Source: Streptomyces sp. NBC_01288
Lineage (GTDB): Bacteria; Actinomycetota; Actinomycetes; Streptomycetales; Streptomycetaceae
NCBI RefSeq assembly: GCF_035982055.1
Contig: NZ_CP108427.1
Coordinates: 3,534,001 to 3,598,000, forward strand
Direction: 5' to 3'
Length of the DNA: 64,000 bases
Part shown: positions 56,570 through 64,000 of the stretch, in pieces
Layout of the letters: every line of letters begins with the position of its first letter
Numbering within the stretch: position 1 is the stretch's first letter
Program-made: the position numbers and the translations under genes
The notes under the pieces: model-generated
Databases searched by the model: none
Told to the model about the DNA's origin: nothing
What the model saw: the letters and a program-made list of their open reading frames with translations, nothing else

Positions 56570-58009
56570 GTGAGTGACACCCCATTCGGATTCGGCCTTC
56601 CGCCGGAGGAGCCGGACGACGGCGACGAGGGCAAGAAGAAGGACCAGGAGAGCGGTGGTGGTCAGGGACCGGCCAACCCGTTCGGTTTTGGCGGCCTGCC
56701 AGGTGCCGGGGGCTTTGGCGGCCCCGGCGCGGACAATCCGCTCGCAGCCATGTTCGGCTCGCTGAACCCCAATGACCTGGGCGCCGCGTTCCAGCAGCTG
56801 GGCCAGATGCTCTCGTACGAGGGCGGCCCGGTGAACTGGGACATGGCCAAGCAGATCGCCCGCCAGACGGTCTCCCAGGGCACGCAGGACGGCGTCAAGG
56901 ACGCGAGCATCGGCCCCGCCGACCGCAGCGCGGTCGAGGAGGCCGTGCGGCTCGCGGACCTGTGGCTGGACGACGCGACGTCGCTGCCGTCCGGCGCCGG
57001 CACCGCCGTGGCCTGGTCCCGCGCGGAGTGGGTCGAGGCGACCCTGCCCGCGTGGAAGGAGCTCGTGGACCCGGTCGCCGAGCGCGTCGGCGCGGCCATG
57101 GGTGACGTCCTGCCGGAGGAGATGCAGGCCATGGCGGGCCCGCTGATCGGCATGATGCGCTCGATGGGCGGCGCCATGTTCGGCACGCAGATCGGGCAGG
57201 CCGTCGGCGTGCTCGCGGGCGAGGTCGTCGGCTCGACCGACATCGGCCTGCCGCTCGGCCCGGTCGGCAAGGCCGCGCTGCTGCCGCTGAACATCGAGGC
57301 CTTCGGCAAGGACCTGGGCGTCCCCCAGGAGGAGGTGCGGCTCTATCTCGCCCTGCGCGAGGCGGCCCACCAGCGCCTGTTCGCCCACGTGCCGTGGCTG
57401 CGCTCGCACCTGTACGGCGCGGTCGACGGGTACGCGCGCGGGATCAAGGTCGACACCGCCAAGCTGGAGGACGTGGTCGGCCAGTTCGACCCGGCGAACC
57501 CGGAGCAGCTGCAGGACGCGCTCCAGCAGGGCATGTTCCAGCCGGAGGACACCCCGGAGCAGAAGGCCGCCCTGGCCCGTCTGGAGACGGCTCTGGCGCT
57601 CGTCGAGGGCTGGGTGGACGCGGTGGTCCACGCGGCCGCGAAGCCGCGTCTGACGTCCGCCGACGCGCTGCGCGAGACCCTGCGACGCCGTCGTGCGACG
57701 GGCGGTCCCGCCGAGCAGACGTTCGCCACGCTGATCGGCCTGGAGCTGCGCCCGCGCCGGCTGCGCGACGCCTCCCGCCTGTGGGCCTCGCTCACGGACG
57801 CGCGCGGTGTCGACGGCCGGGACGGCCTGTGGGCCCACCCGGACATGCTGCCCACGGCCTCGGACCTGGACGACCCGGACGGCTTCGTGCACCGCGAGCA
57901 GATGGACTTCTCCGAGCTGGACAAGATGCTCGGCGAGGCGGCGAGCGGCACCGCGGAGAAGCCGAACCTGAAGAAGGACGAGGACTCCAAGGACGACGAC
58001 ACCGAGTGA
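56570..58009 (+). CDS. Zinc-dependent metalloprotease (zincin, DUF2342-like)
   Basis: 479 residues. A Gly/Pro-rich N-terminus precedes the zincin_2 domain; the zinc-type motif is REAAHQRLF (about residue 263), followed by GAVDGYARG. Family stretches GTQIGQAVGVLAGEVVGSTDIGLP precede it. Actinobacterial family of unclear substrate. Stop overlaps the Nudix GTG (GTGA). Confidence 0.9.
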   Translation: MSDTPFGFGLPPEEPDDGDEGKKKDQESGGGQGPANPFGFGGLPGAGGFGGPGADNPLAAMFGSLNPNDLGAAFQQLGQMLSYEGGPVNWDMAKQIARQTVSQGTQDGVKDASIGPADRSAVEEAVRLADLWLDDATSLPSGAGTAVAWSRAEWVEATLPAWKELVDPVAERVGAAMGDVLPEEMQAMAGPLIGMMRSMGGAMFGTQIGQAVGVLAGEVVGSTDIGLPLGPVGKAALLPLNIEAFGKDLGVPQEEVRLYLALREAAHQRLFAHVPWLRSHLYGAVDGYARGIKVDTAKLEDVVGQFDPANPEQLQDALQQGMFQPEDTPEQKAALARLETALALVEGWVDAVVHAAAKPRLTSADALRETLRRRRATGGPAEQTFATLIGLELRPRRLRDASRLWASLTDARGVDGRDGLWAHPDMLPTASDLDDPDGFVHREQMDFSELDKMLGEAASGTAEKPNLKKDEDSKDDDTE

Positions 58010-58527
58010 GCCTGTACGACGACGCGGTCCTCGTACTGAAGAGCTACGAGGACCAGACGGACCTGCGCCAGGCCTACCTGGACCACCTGGCCGCCCACCC
58101 GGACGGCATGTGGAAGTCCTGCCACGCCGGTCACGTGACGGCGAGCGCCCTGGTGATCGACCCCGAGCAAGGTCGCGTGCTGCTGACCCTGCACAAGAAG
58201 CTGCGGATGTGGCTCCAGATGGGCGGCCACTGCGAGCCGGAGGACACCTCCCTGGAGGCCGCGGCGCTGCGCGAGGCCACGGAGGAGTCCGGCATCCCCG
58301 GACTGACCCTGCTCCCGGGCGGCCCGGTCCGCCTGGACCGGCACCCGATCCCCCCGCCGTGCCACTGCCACTACGACGTCCAGTACACGGTGCTGGCACC
58401 CCCCGGCGCCGTCCAGGAGATCAGCGACGAGTCCCTCGACCTGCGCTGGTTCACCTACGACGAGGTGCCGTCCGTAGCGGACGAGTCGGTCCTACGGCTG
58501 CTGGAGGCGACGCGCGCCAGGCTCTGA
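58006..58527 (+). CDS. Nudix hydrolase
   Basis: 173 residues. The Nudix box G-x5-E-x7-REATEESG is intact (GGHCEPED then LREATEESGI, about residues 74-96). Substrate unknown. Coupled to the zincin gene by four-base overlap. Confidence 0.92.
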   Translation: MSLYDDAVLVLKSYEDQTDLRQAYLDHLAAHPDGMWKSCHAGHVTASALVIDPEQGRVLLTLHKKLRMWLQMGGHCEPEDTSLEAAALREATEESGIPGLTLLPGGPVRLDRHPIPPPCHCHYDVQYTVLAPPGAVQEISDESLDLRWFTYDEVPSVADESVLRLLEATRARL

Positions 58528-58552
58528 GCGGGGTGCGGCCGGCGCTGAACGT

Positions 58553-58586
58553 GTAAGGGGCGCCCGCGATGGCGGGCGCCCCTTAC
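58553..58586. terminator. Terminator between Nudix and AIM24 genes
   Basis: Arms GTAAGGGGCGCCCGC and GCGGGCGCCCCTTAC around GATG, then GTTGGTTTTC. It serves convergent transcription. Confidence 0.9.
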
Positions 58587-58603
58587 GTTGGTTTTCTGGA
58601 CGG

Positions 58604-59359
58604 TCAGCTCCAGGCGTTGCCCTGGTTCTGCGCGTGAGCGCCGTGCTGGCCCATGCCGAACTGGGCGGCGACGCCCTGACCGATCGCGGCGTTCTGCGGC
58701 GGCAGGAGTTCGCTGGGCTGGACGAGCGCGTAGCCGCTGCCCATGAAGCTCAGCTCCCAGCCCTCACCGGTGTTGCCGCGGCGCCGCCACACCCCGGAGG
58801 AGTGCGTCTGGGCCTGCATCTGGACGCGCAGGCCGGTGGACCAGGCGACGATCGCGTCGGCGTCGCAGTTGACGTACTTGTCGGGCGTGACCTGCATCAT
58901 CAGGGGCGCGCCCGAGGTCATGAGGGCGACCTTGCCGCGGCCGGTGATGTTGAGCTGGTACTTCCCAGAGCCGGAGATGCCGTACTGGCTGTCCACGGCG
59001 ATGACCTCGTGGTGCAGAGAGGAGTCCATCGCGAGGACGTAGCTGCTGTCGACGGTCAGACCGTCCTGTTCCACATCCACTACGTGGACGTGCTGGGCGA
59101 GGTTGGCGAGGAAGACCGTGCCCTGCCCGTGGCAGCGCATCAGGTTGACGCCCTCGCCGGTGGCCGCACGCGCGTAAGCCTGCTGGGTGCTCTGGTACTC
59201 GGCGTCGAACTCGACGAGCCCCTGGTAGGCGACCATCGTGCCCTTGCGGGCGAGGATGTCGTCGTGGCCCTCCAGGACGATGCGCAGCATCTGCTTGTTC
59301 TGGAGGCTGTAGCGCTCCGGGGACTGCGAGTCGTTGAACGCGAAAAGCGGGCTCTGCAT
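58604..59359 (-). CDS. AIM24-family protein, third in array
   Basis: 251 residues starting MQSPLFAFNDSQSPERY. AIM24 beta-strand repeats (MLRIVLEGHDDILARKGTMVAYQG, VNLMRCHGQGTVFLA, GWELSFMGSGYALVQPSE). Gln/Gly-rich C-terminus. Last of three consecutive AIM24 genes. Confidence 0.88.
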   Translation of the reverse strand: MQSPLFAFNDSQSPERYSLQNKQMLRIVLEGHDDILARKGTMVAYQGLVEFDAEYQSTQQAYARAATGEGVNLMRCHGQGTVFLANLAQHVHVVDVEQDGLTVDSSYVLAMDSSLHHEVIAVDSQYGISGSGKYQLNITGRGKVALMTSGAPLMMQVTPDKYVNCDADAIVAWSTGLRVQMQAQTHSSGVWRRRGNTGEGWELSFMGSGYALVQPSELLPPQNAAIGQGVAAQFGMGQHGAHAQNQGNAWS

Positions 59360-59376
59360 GGTGTCGTGTTCCCCCC

Positions 59377-60054
59377 TCAGCCCCGGAACCGGAGACGGTC
59401 GGTGCTGTCCTCGCTGGGCTGGACGACGACGATGCCCGTCCCGGAGAAGGCCATCTGGTAGGCCTCGCCGCTGCCGCGGCCGATCAGCGACTGCGCCTTG
59501 AAGCTGCGCTTGCCCTTCACCTTGAGGTTCGGGGACCAGGCGACGAGCGCGTCCGGGTCGACGTACGTCTCGTCCTCGCCGCCGCAGTCGACGACGATCG
59601 GCTTGCCGCGGGAGGTCAGCGCGACCCAGCCCTGGCCGGTGATCTTGGTGTTCCACAGGCCCTGTCCGGCGAACTTCGCGAGCCCCTTGACGCGCTCCAC
59701 GCCCCAGGTGAGGTGGGCGTCGAAGGCGAGCAGGTTGGTGGCGTTGACGGAGATCCCGTCGCCGTTGAGGTTGATCACGACGACGTCCGCGCCGTAGTCG
59801 GCGAGGTAGAGCAGTCCGTCACCGGAGCACTTCATCAGGGGCGCGCCCTCGCCGGTCATCCAGTCGCGTGCGATCTGGCGCACGGCCGGCGGGTTGGGCT
59901 CGTACTGGATGAAGCCCTCGTAGGCGATCATCGAGCCCACGCGCGCGAAGAGGTCGCTTCCGGTCTGCATGGCGACCTTCAGCATGTTGTTGCCGTGGTT
60001 CTCCATGCGGGCGGAGACGGGTGCGGGGGCGTAGCCCGCGAGCGGCTGGTTCAT
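59377..60054 (-). CDS. AIM24-family protein, second in array
   Basis: 225 residues, MNQPLAGYAPAPVSARME start, same fold (MLKVAMQTGSDLFARVGSMIAYEG, PLMKCSGDGLLYLA, AYQMAFSGTGIVVVQPSE). Seventeen bases upstream of the third AIM24 gene and 11 downstream of the TerD fusion. Confidence 0.9.
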   Translation of the reverse strand: MNQPLAGYAPAPVSARMENHGNNMLKVAMQTGSDLFARVGSMIAYEGFIQYEPNPPAVRQIARDWMTGEGAPLMKCSGDGLLYLADYGADVVVINLNGDGISVNATNLLAFDAHLTWGVERVKGLAKFAGQGLWNTKITGQGWVALTSRGKPIVVDCGGEDETYVDPDALVAWSPNLKVKGKRSFKAQSLIGRGSGEAYQMAFSGTGIVVVQPSEDSTDRLRFRG

Positions 60055-60065
60055 GACGGGCTCCC

Positions 60066-61736
60066 TCAGACCTCGTACGGCTGGACGACGATGAAGTTTC
60101 CGGGGGCCGCCCGGAACTGCAGGTTGACGCTCTCCCCGGTGTCGCCCGGATAGGCGTTGCGGCGCATCCGGACCTGGCTGGAGACGATCACCTGGGCGGC
60201 CGCGGACCAGGCGACGACCGCGTTGCAGTCGGCGAACGTGGTCGGCGTGACCGGCAGCACGACGGGCGAGCCGTGGGTCTTCACGACGATGGTGCCGGTC
60301 CCCTGGAACTGCATCGTGAACAGCGCGCCCCCGGGGATGCCGTGTCCCTCGATGCGCCGGACCTCGTACTGGAGGCTCTCGTCGAAGGCGAGGACGTTCT
60401 CGGCGGAGACGCAGATCGCGTCCCCCTGGAGCTCGACGGGGTGCAGATGCGCGGAGTTCTCGGCGAGGAACACCTGGCCCTGGCCGGTGCAGCGCATCAG
60501 CTGCATCTCCTGGCCGGTCGCGTTGCCGACGATCCGCCCGGCGAACCCGGCGCCCTTGTAGCCGAAGTCGACCTTGCCCTGGTAGAGCACCATGCTGCCC
60601 TGGCGGGCGAGCACGGGCTGGCCGCCGATGCCGAGGTCGACGCGGACGAGCTTCTTGTTCTGCTGCGTCCAGCGCTGCCCGGTGGGCGTCTCCTTGAACT
60701 TCTCCAGCGCGGCCGACACACCGGCGCCCTGGGGAGATCCCTGGGGCACTCCGTAGCCGGCTGCTTGCCCCGGGACCTGCCCGAAAGTGGGCGGCTGCTG
60801 CCCGTACCCGGGAGGCGCGGGCGGCTGGCCGTAGCCAGGGGGCGGAGTCGGCTGACCGTAGCCGGGCGGGGGGCCCGGCGCGTGCGGGGCCTGGGGCTGC
60901 GCGTAGCCGGGCGGCGGAGGCGGGCTCTGGCCGGGGGCCTGCTGTCCGTACGGCGCCTGCGGCTGACCGTAGGGCGCGGGCACGGGACCCGGGGGCGGCA
61001 CGGTGCCCGCCCCGGGCGGGGTCATGGGCGCGATGATGGTCGGCGCGGCGTGCACGGAGGGTGCGGGCGGGGGTGTGTACCCCTGCGCGACGGGCTGCGG
61101 GGCGGGTGCCGGGGCCGCGGGGGCGCCGAACGCGGGCGGGGCGAAGCCGGGGGCGGCACCGGACTGCGGTGGCGCGGGCTGTGCCTGCTGCGGCTCGGGC
61201 GTCTCCTCCTCGGCGACCTCGCCGCCGAAGTTCTTCAGCAGCGCTTCGAGGCCGCCGTCGAAGCCCTGGCCGACGGCCGCGAACCGCCAGACGTCCTTCA
61301 GGTAGAAGTCACCCAGCATCACGGCCCGCTCGGTGGTGAACTCCGAACCGTTGAACGAGTAGCGGGCCACCTCCTCGCCGCCCGCGACGATCCGGACGTA
61401 CCCGGGGGCGATCTGCGACATCTGCCCGGCACCGTCGAGGGTCGCCGTGAACGCCAGCTTGTGGATCTGCGGCGGGATCTTGTCGAGCGTGACCCGGAAG
61501 GACTCCGAGTCGCCCGCCTGGGCACCCAGGAGCTGGATGGACTCCTCGGGGGACTTCGGCTGGTTGAAGAACACGAAGTACCGGTCGTCCGAGAGCCGCT
61601 CCTCGGCGTCGAGGCCGAAGCAGCTGATGTCGAACGTCAGTCCGGGGCCGGTGATCTGCACACCTACGTACAGATCCGTGCCCGCGGTGAGGTCACTGAT
61701 CTTGGCCTTGTGGCCGCGTTGGAATTCCCTGGCCAT
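60066..61736 (-). CDS. TerD-AIM24 fusion protein
   Basis: 556 residues. TerD domain (about 1-180: FDISCFGLDAEERLSDDRYFVFFNQPKSPE, VMLGDFYLKDVWRFAAVGQGF), then a Pro/Gln/Gly linker (about 180-345), then AIM24 (about 350-556: KLVRVDLGIGGQPVLARQGSMVLYQG). TerD binds Ca2+ in tellurite/stress loci. The fusion ties tellurite-type TerD to the AIM24 array. Confidence 0.9.
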   Translation of the reverse strand: MAREFQRGHKAKISDLTAGTDLYVGVQITGPGLTFDISCFGLDAEERLSDDRYFVFFNQPKSPEESIQLLGAQAGDSESFRVTLDKIPPQIHKLAFTATLDGAGQMSQIAPGYVRIVAGGEEVARYSFNGSEFTTERAVMLGDFYLKDVWRFAAVGQGFDGGLEALLKNFGGEVAEEETPEPQQAQPAPPQSGAAPGFAPPAFGAPAAPAPAPQPVAQGYTPPPAPSVHAAPTIIAPMTPPGAGTVPPPGPVPAPYGQPQAPYGQQAPGQSPPPPPGYAQPQAPHAPGPPPGYGQPTPPPGYGQPPAPPGYGQQPPTFGQVPGQAAGYGVPQGSPQGAGVSAALEKFKETPTGQRWTQQNKKLVRVDLGIGGQPVLARQGSMVLYQGKVDFGYKGAGFAGRIVGNATGQEMQLMRCTGQGQVFLAENSAHLHPVELQGDAICVSAENVLAFDESLQYEVRRIEGHGIPGGALFTMQFQGTGTIVVKTHGSPVVLPVTPTTFADCNAVVAWSAAAQVIVSSQVRMRRNAYPGDTGESVNLQFRAAPGNFIVVQPYEV

Positions 61737-61849
61737 GCGTAACGACCGTCCCCCATCCCGATGCAAGTGAGTCGCGCCAGGCTAACGGCAATCACCGACA
61801 CCGGAGGAAGTCGGTACAGACCCGGTACACAATCCCCCACAAGAGGGCC

Positions 61850-62446
61850 TCACTCCTCGCGGGCGCCCGGCGGATGGGGCAGCCGCTCGGCCGCGACCAC
61901 GCCTTCGAGGTAGCCCTTCGCCCGCTCGGTGCGCGGATACGCCTCCAGGAGCCGCCAGAACCGCGGCCCGTGTCCGGGCACCAGGAGATGCGCCAGCTCG
62001 TGCAGCAGCACGTAGTCGACGACGTACTCGGGCATTCCCTGGAGCCGGTGGGAGAGGCGGATGCTGCCCTCGGAGGGCGTGCAGGAGCCCCAGCGCGTGT
62101 TCTGGTTGGTCACCCAGCGCACGGAGGTGGGCCGGGCGCGGCCGTCGAAGTACTGGGCCGACAGTCGCTCGGCGCGCTCGGACAGCTCGGCGTCACCCAG
62201 CACGCGTTTGCTTTCCTGGGCGGCCAGCTTGTCGAGCATGACGGTGACCCAGCGCTTCTCCTCCGCCTCGGACATGCGGGCGGGGATGAGCACGACGGTG
62301 CGATCGCCCTCGCGGTACGCGGAGACAGTTCTGCGCCGACGCGCACTCCTGCGGACCTCGATCGCGCTCGCCCCCGAGCCGCTTGGCGGCTGGCTCGTCG
62401 TACTGCGCTGTGGTTTTCCGGCGCTGTGCAGTGGGTCGGCGGGCAC
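61850..62446 (-). CDS. YgjP-like (M48/DUF45) metallopeptidase
   Basis: 198 residues. Zinc motif HELAHLLVPGHG (about residues 145-156) and the preceding SVRWVTNQNTRWGSCTPSEGSIRLSHRL are the DUF45/YgjP signature. Cytoplasmic; substrates unknown. The N-terminal 30 residues are variable. Confidence 0.9.
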   Translation of the reverse strand: MPADPLHSAGKPQRSTTSQPPSGSGASAIEVRRSARRRRTVSAYREGDRTVVLIPARMSEAEEKRWVTVMLDKLAAQESKRVLGDAELSERAERLSAQYFDGRARPTSVRWVTNQNTRWGSCTPSEGSIRLSHRLQGMPEYVVDYVLLHELAHLLVPGHGPRFWRLLEAYPRTERAKGYLEGVVAAERLPHPPGAREE

Positions 62447-62664
62447 GCCACGACGTTACCCTCTGCACACGCGGGAAGTCCCGACTCCGGGGCGGTTTCG
62501 GTATCGATCCGCCACCAAGCGTTTGATTTGTACGACGAATCCCACAGCCTGTGGACAACTTTCCGCACCCGACGCCCGGGCCGGGCAGGCTGGCATCGCA
62601 GGCGGAGCACCGACCGGTTCCGCCGGCACACGGGACGTACTTCCTAGGGCTACGGGGGCCTGTC

Positions 62665-63891
62665 ATGCATCCGATGGTGAAGCCCGCGCTGCGGCGCGGC
62701 TGGCGTGATCTCCACACCGTGCAGTTCGGGATGACACCGGCGCACGCCTTGACGTTGGGCCCGATGGACACGGCGACGGGCGGTTTCCTGGACCTGCTCA
62801 ACGGCACGCGCGGACTGCCGCTCCTGCGTGAGGAGGGGCAGCGGATGAAGCTGCCCGAGGGGCAGGTGGACCAGCTGGTGGAGGGGCTGACGCACGCGGG
62901 ACTGCTCGACGACGCGAGGGGCGGCGGGCCCGCGGCCGATGCCCTCCGCGCGAAGAAGGACGTCCTCGACCGGCTGCGCCCGGACCTCGCGTCGCTCTCC
63001 CTGATCACCGGCGAGCCGGGCGAGTCGATGGGCCGTCTGGCGGCACGTCGCGAACTGCGGGTGCAGGTGAGAGGCGCGGGCCGGGTGGGCGCGGTGCTGG
63101 CCGCACTGTTGTCGGGCGCGGGGGTCGGTGAGGTCGACGTGCGCGACGGTGGTAACACCGAGCCCTGGGATGTCGCTCCGGGCGGGCTGCCCGCGGAGGC
63201 GGTCGGCGAGCGCCGGGACGAGGCGGCGCGCCGCGCGGTACGCCGGGCGGCACCGGACCGCCAGCCCCGCCGGACCTCGCGGGCCACGGCGGAGGAGAGC
63301 GACCCCGGTTTCTCCCTGGTGATCCTCGCCCCGCGCGACGACGTCGCCGTGCACGCGCCCGACCCGGCCGCCGCCACCGGCCTGATCGTCTCGGGGACAC
63401 CTCATCTGTACGCCGGTGTGGTGGAGGGCACGGGAGTCGTGGGCCCGCTGGTCCTGCCCGGCGAGACGTCCTGCGCGGGCTGCCTGCACCACGCGCGTAC
63501 CGACCGGGATCCGACCTGGCCGCGTCTGGTCGCGCAGTGGCGCTCCGGTAAGCAGCCGCGGGTGCGGGCGTGCGATCTGACGCTGGCCACGACCGTCGCC
63601 GGGCTGGCCGCCGCGCACGCGCTGGCCTTCCTGGACGGGCGGTCGCCGTCGAGCGCGGGTGCGCGGTGGGAGGTCTCGCTGCCCGGTCTTGACTGGCACG
63701 CGCGACCGGTCTGGGCGCATTCCGCCTGCCCGTGCGGAGCCGCGGAGAAGGGTGCGAGGAAAGGTAAGGAGGGACACACCTCTACGGACGAGGATCGACA
63801 CGCGACAATGGCAGGGGACCGGCCGTCGAGGGATGTGCGCCGTAAGGCAGACTCGGCCCGGCCGGCCGGGACTTGGAGGGCGCATGTCTGA
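62665..63891 (+). CDS. ThiF/cyclodehydratase-like protein
   Basis: 408 residues. A leader-binding-like N-terminal part (about 1-100) precedes an E1/ThiF-like fold (VRGAGRVGAVLAALLSGAGVGEVDVRD). The zinc tetrad appears as SCAGCLHH and HSACPCG. Such proteins occur in azoline-type biosynthesis, but no precursor peptide or partner YcaO gene is visible, so a general actinobacterial role is likelier. The stop overlaps the next gene. Confidence 0.8.
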   Translation: MHPMVKPALRRGWRDLHTVQFGMTPAHALTLGPMDTATGGFLDLLNGTRGLPLLREEGQRMKLPEGQVDQLVEGLTHAGLLDDARGGGPAADALRAKKDVLDRLRPDLASLSLITGEPGESMGRLAARRELRVQVRGAGRVGAVLAALLSGAGVGEVDVRDGGNTEPWDVAPGGLPAEAVGERRDEAARRAVRRAAPDRQPRRTSRATAEESDPGFSLVILAPRDDVAVHAPDPAAATGLIVSGTPHLYAGVVEGTGVVGPLVLPGETSCAGCLHHARTDRDPTWPRLVAQWRSGKQPRVRACDLTLATTVAGLAAAHALAFLDGRSPSSAGARWEVSLPGLDWHARPVWAHSACPCGAAEKGARKGKEGHTSTDEDRHATMAGDRPSRDVRRKADSARPAGTWRAHV

Positions 63892-64000
63892 TCTTCCCCG
63901 CAAGGCGGTCACCCGCACCGCCAAGCTCGCCGCGCTCCCGCTCGGCTTCGCCGGGAGAGCGACGTGGGGGCTCGGGAAACGGATCGTGGGCGAGTCCGCG
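63884..64000 (+). CDS. ABC1/UbiB-family kinase-like protein (partial)
   Basis: The first 39 residues are present: MSDLPRKAVTRTAKLAALP, then GFAGRATWGLGKR. This N-terminus matches actinobacterial ABC1 (AarF/UbiB/ADCK) proteins as remembered. The kinase-like domain lies beyond the window. ATG at 63884 follows GGAGGG and overlaps the preceding stop. Confidence 0.75.
   Translation, partial: MSDLPRKAVTRTAKLAALPLGFAGRATWGLGKRIVGESA

Overview
The window is chromosomal DNA of a Streptomyces (very G+C-rich, GTG/ATG starts with GGAGG-type ribosome sites, tightly packed operons). Many proteins are close to Streptomyces coelicolor counterparts known from memory (DasR, DasA, SigR/RsrA, CYP170A1, epi-isozizaene synthase), and gene order follows that core region with a few strain-specific insertions. 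Statements about S. coelicolor are recall, not a search.

Layout. 1-3.9 kb: the das locus for uptake of chitin-derived sugars (dasC partial, dasB, dasA leftward; the GntR regulator dasR rightward), with four dre-like operators between dasA and dasR. 3.87-4.95 kb: a 191-bp MITE-like element with perfect 22-bp terminal inverted repeats, abutting an 890-bp IS5-type insertion sequence whose transposase needs a -1 frameshift; CTAG is present at each junction. 5.0-9.3 kb: two carbon-acid uptake modules (CstA plus a YjiX-like protein; a DUF3311 protein plus a sodium/solute symporter). 10-13.7 kb: nrdAB, the class I ribonucleotide reductase, behind paired NrdR-like boxes and a cobalamin riboswitch. 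13.8-17.9 kb: a secreted S53 peptidase with four 11-bp-spaced CCATGG-type iterons upstream, a lipoprotein, a small membrane protein and a GlxA/AraC regulator. 17.9-20.4 kb: the albaflavenone pair, CYP170 and epi-isozizaene synthase. 20.7-33.4 kb: housekeeping genes including def, two membrane HD/HD-GYP proteins, rsrA-sigR with a sigma-R-type autoregulated promoter and a long SigR' form, an SRAP protein, aroA, rsgA, an SMR transporter with a TetR regulator, and hisN.

33.5-42.9 kb is an accessory region between hisN and a CBS/Fur pair. It holds three translationally coupled small genes (one DUF6415-like), a divergent DUF6879/XRE-DUF5753 set, a DUF2785 gene flanked by about 95-bp inverted repeats, and a visibly A+T-richer two-gene unit: an OLD-like ATPase-TOPRIM protein plus a DUF6414-like protein. 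That pair is the best candidate here for an undescribed system, most plausibly anti-phage defence.

43-64 kb returns to core genes: a CBS protein and a Fur-family regulator with a perfect palindromic operator; a NitT/TauT-type ABC transporter; two identical initiator tRNA-Met genes flanking a Sel1/TPR protein; a UPF0182 membrane protein; a PDZ-Lon protease; moaE; an SDR; a zincin; a Nudix hydrolase; three consecutive AIM24-domain genes, one fused to TerD; a YgjP-like metallopeptidase; a ThiF/cyclodehydratase-like protein; and the start of an ABC1 kinase gene. Dispersed Streptomyces intergenic palindromic repeats occur at four places, one as a tandem array.
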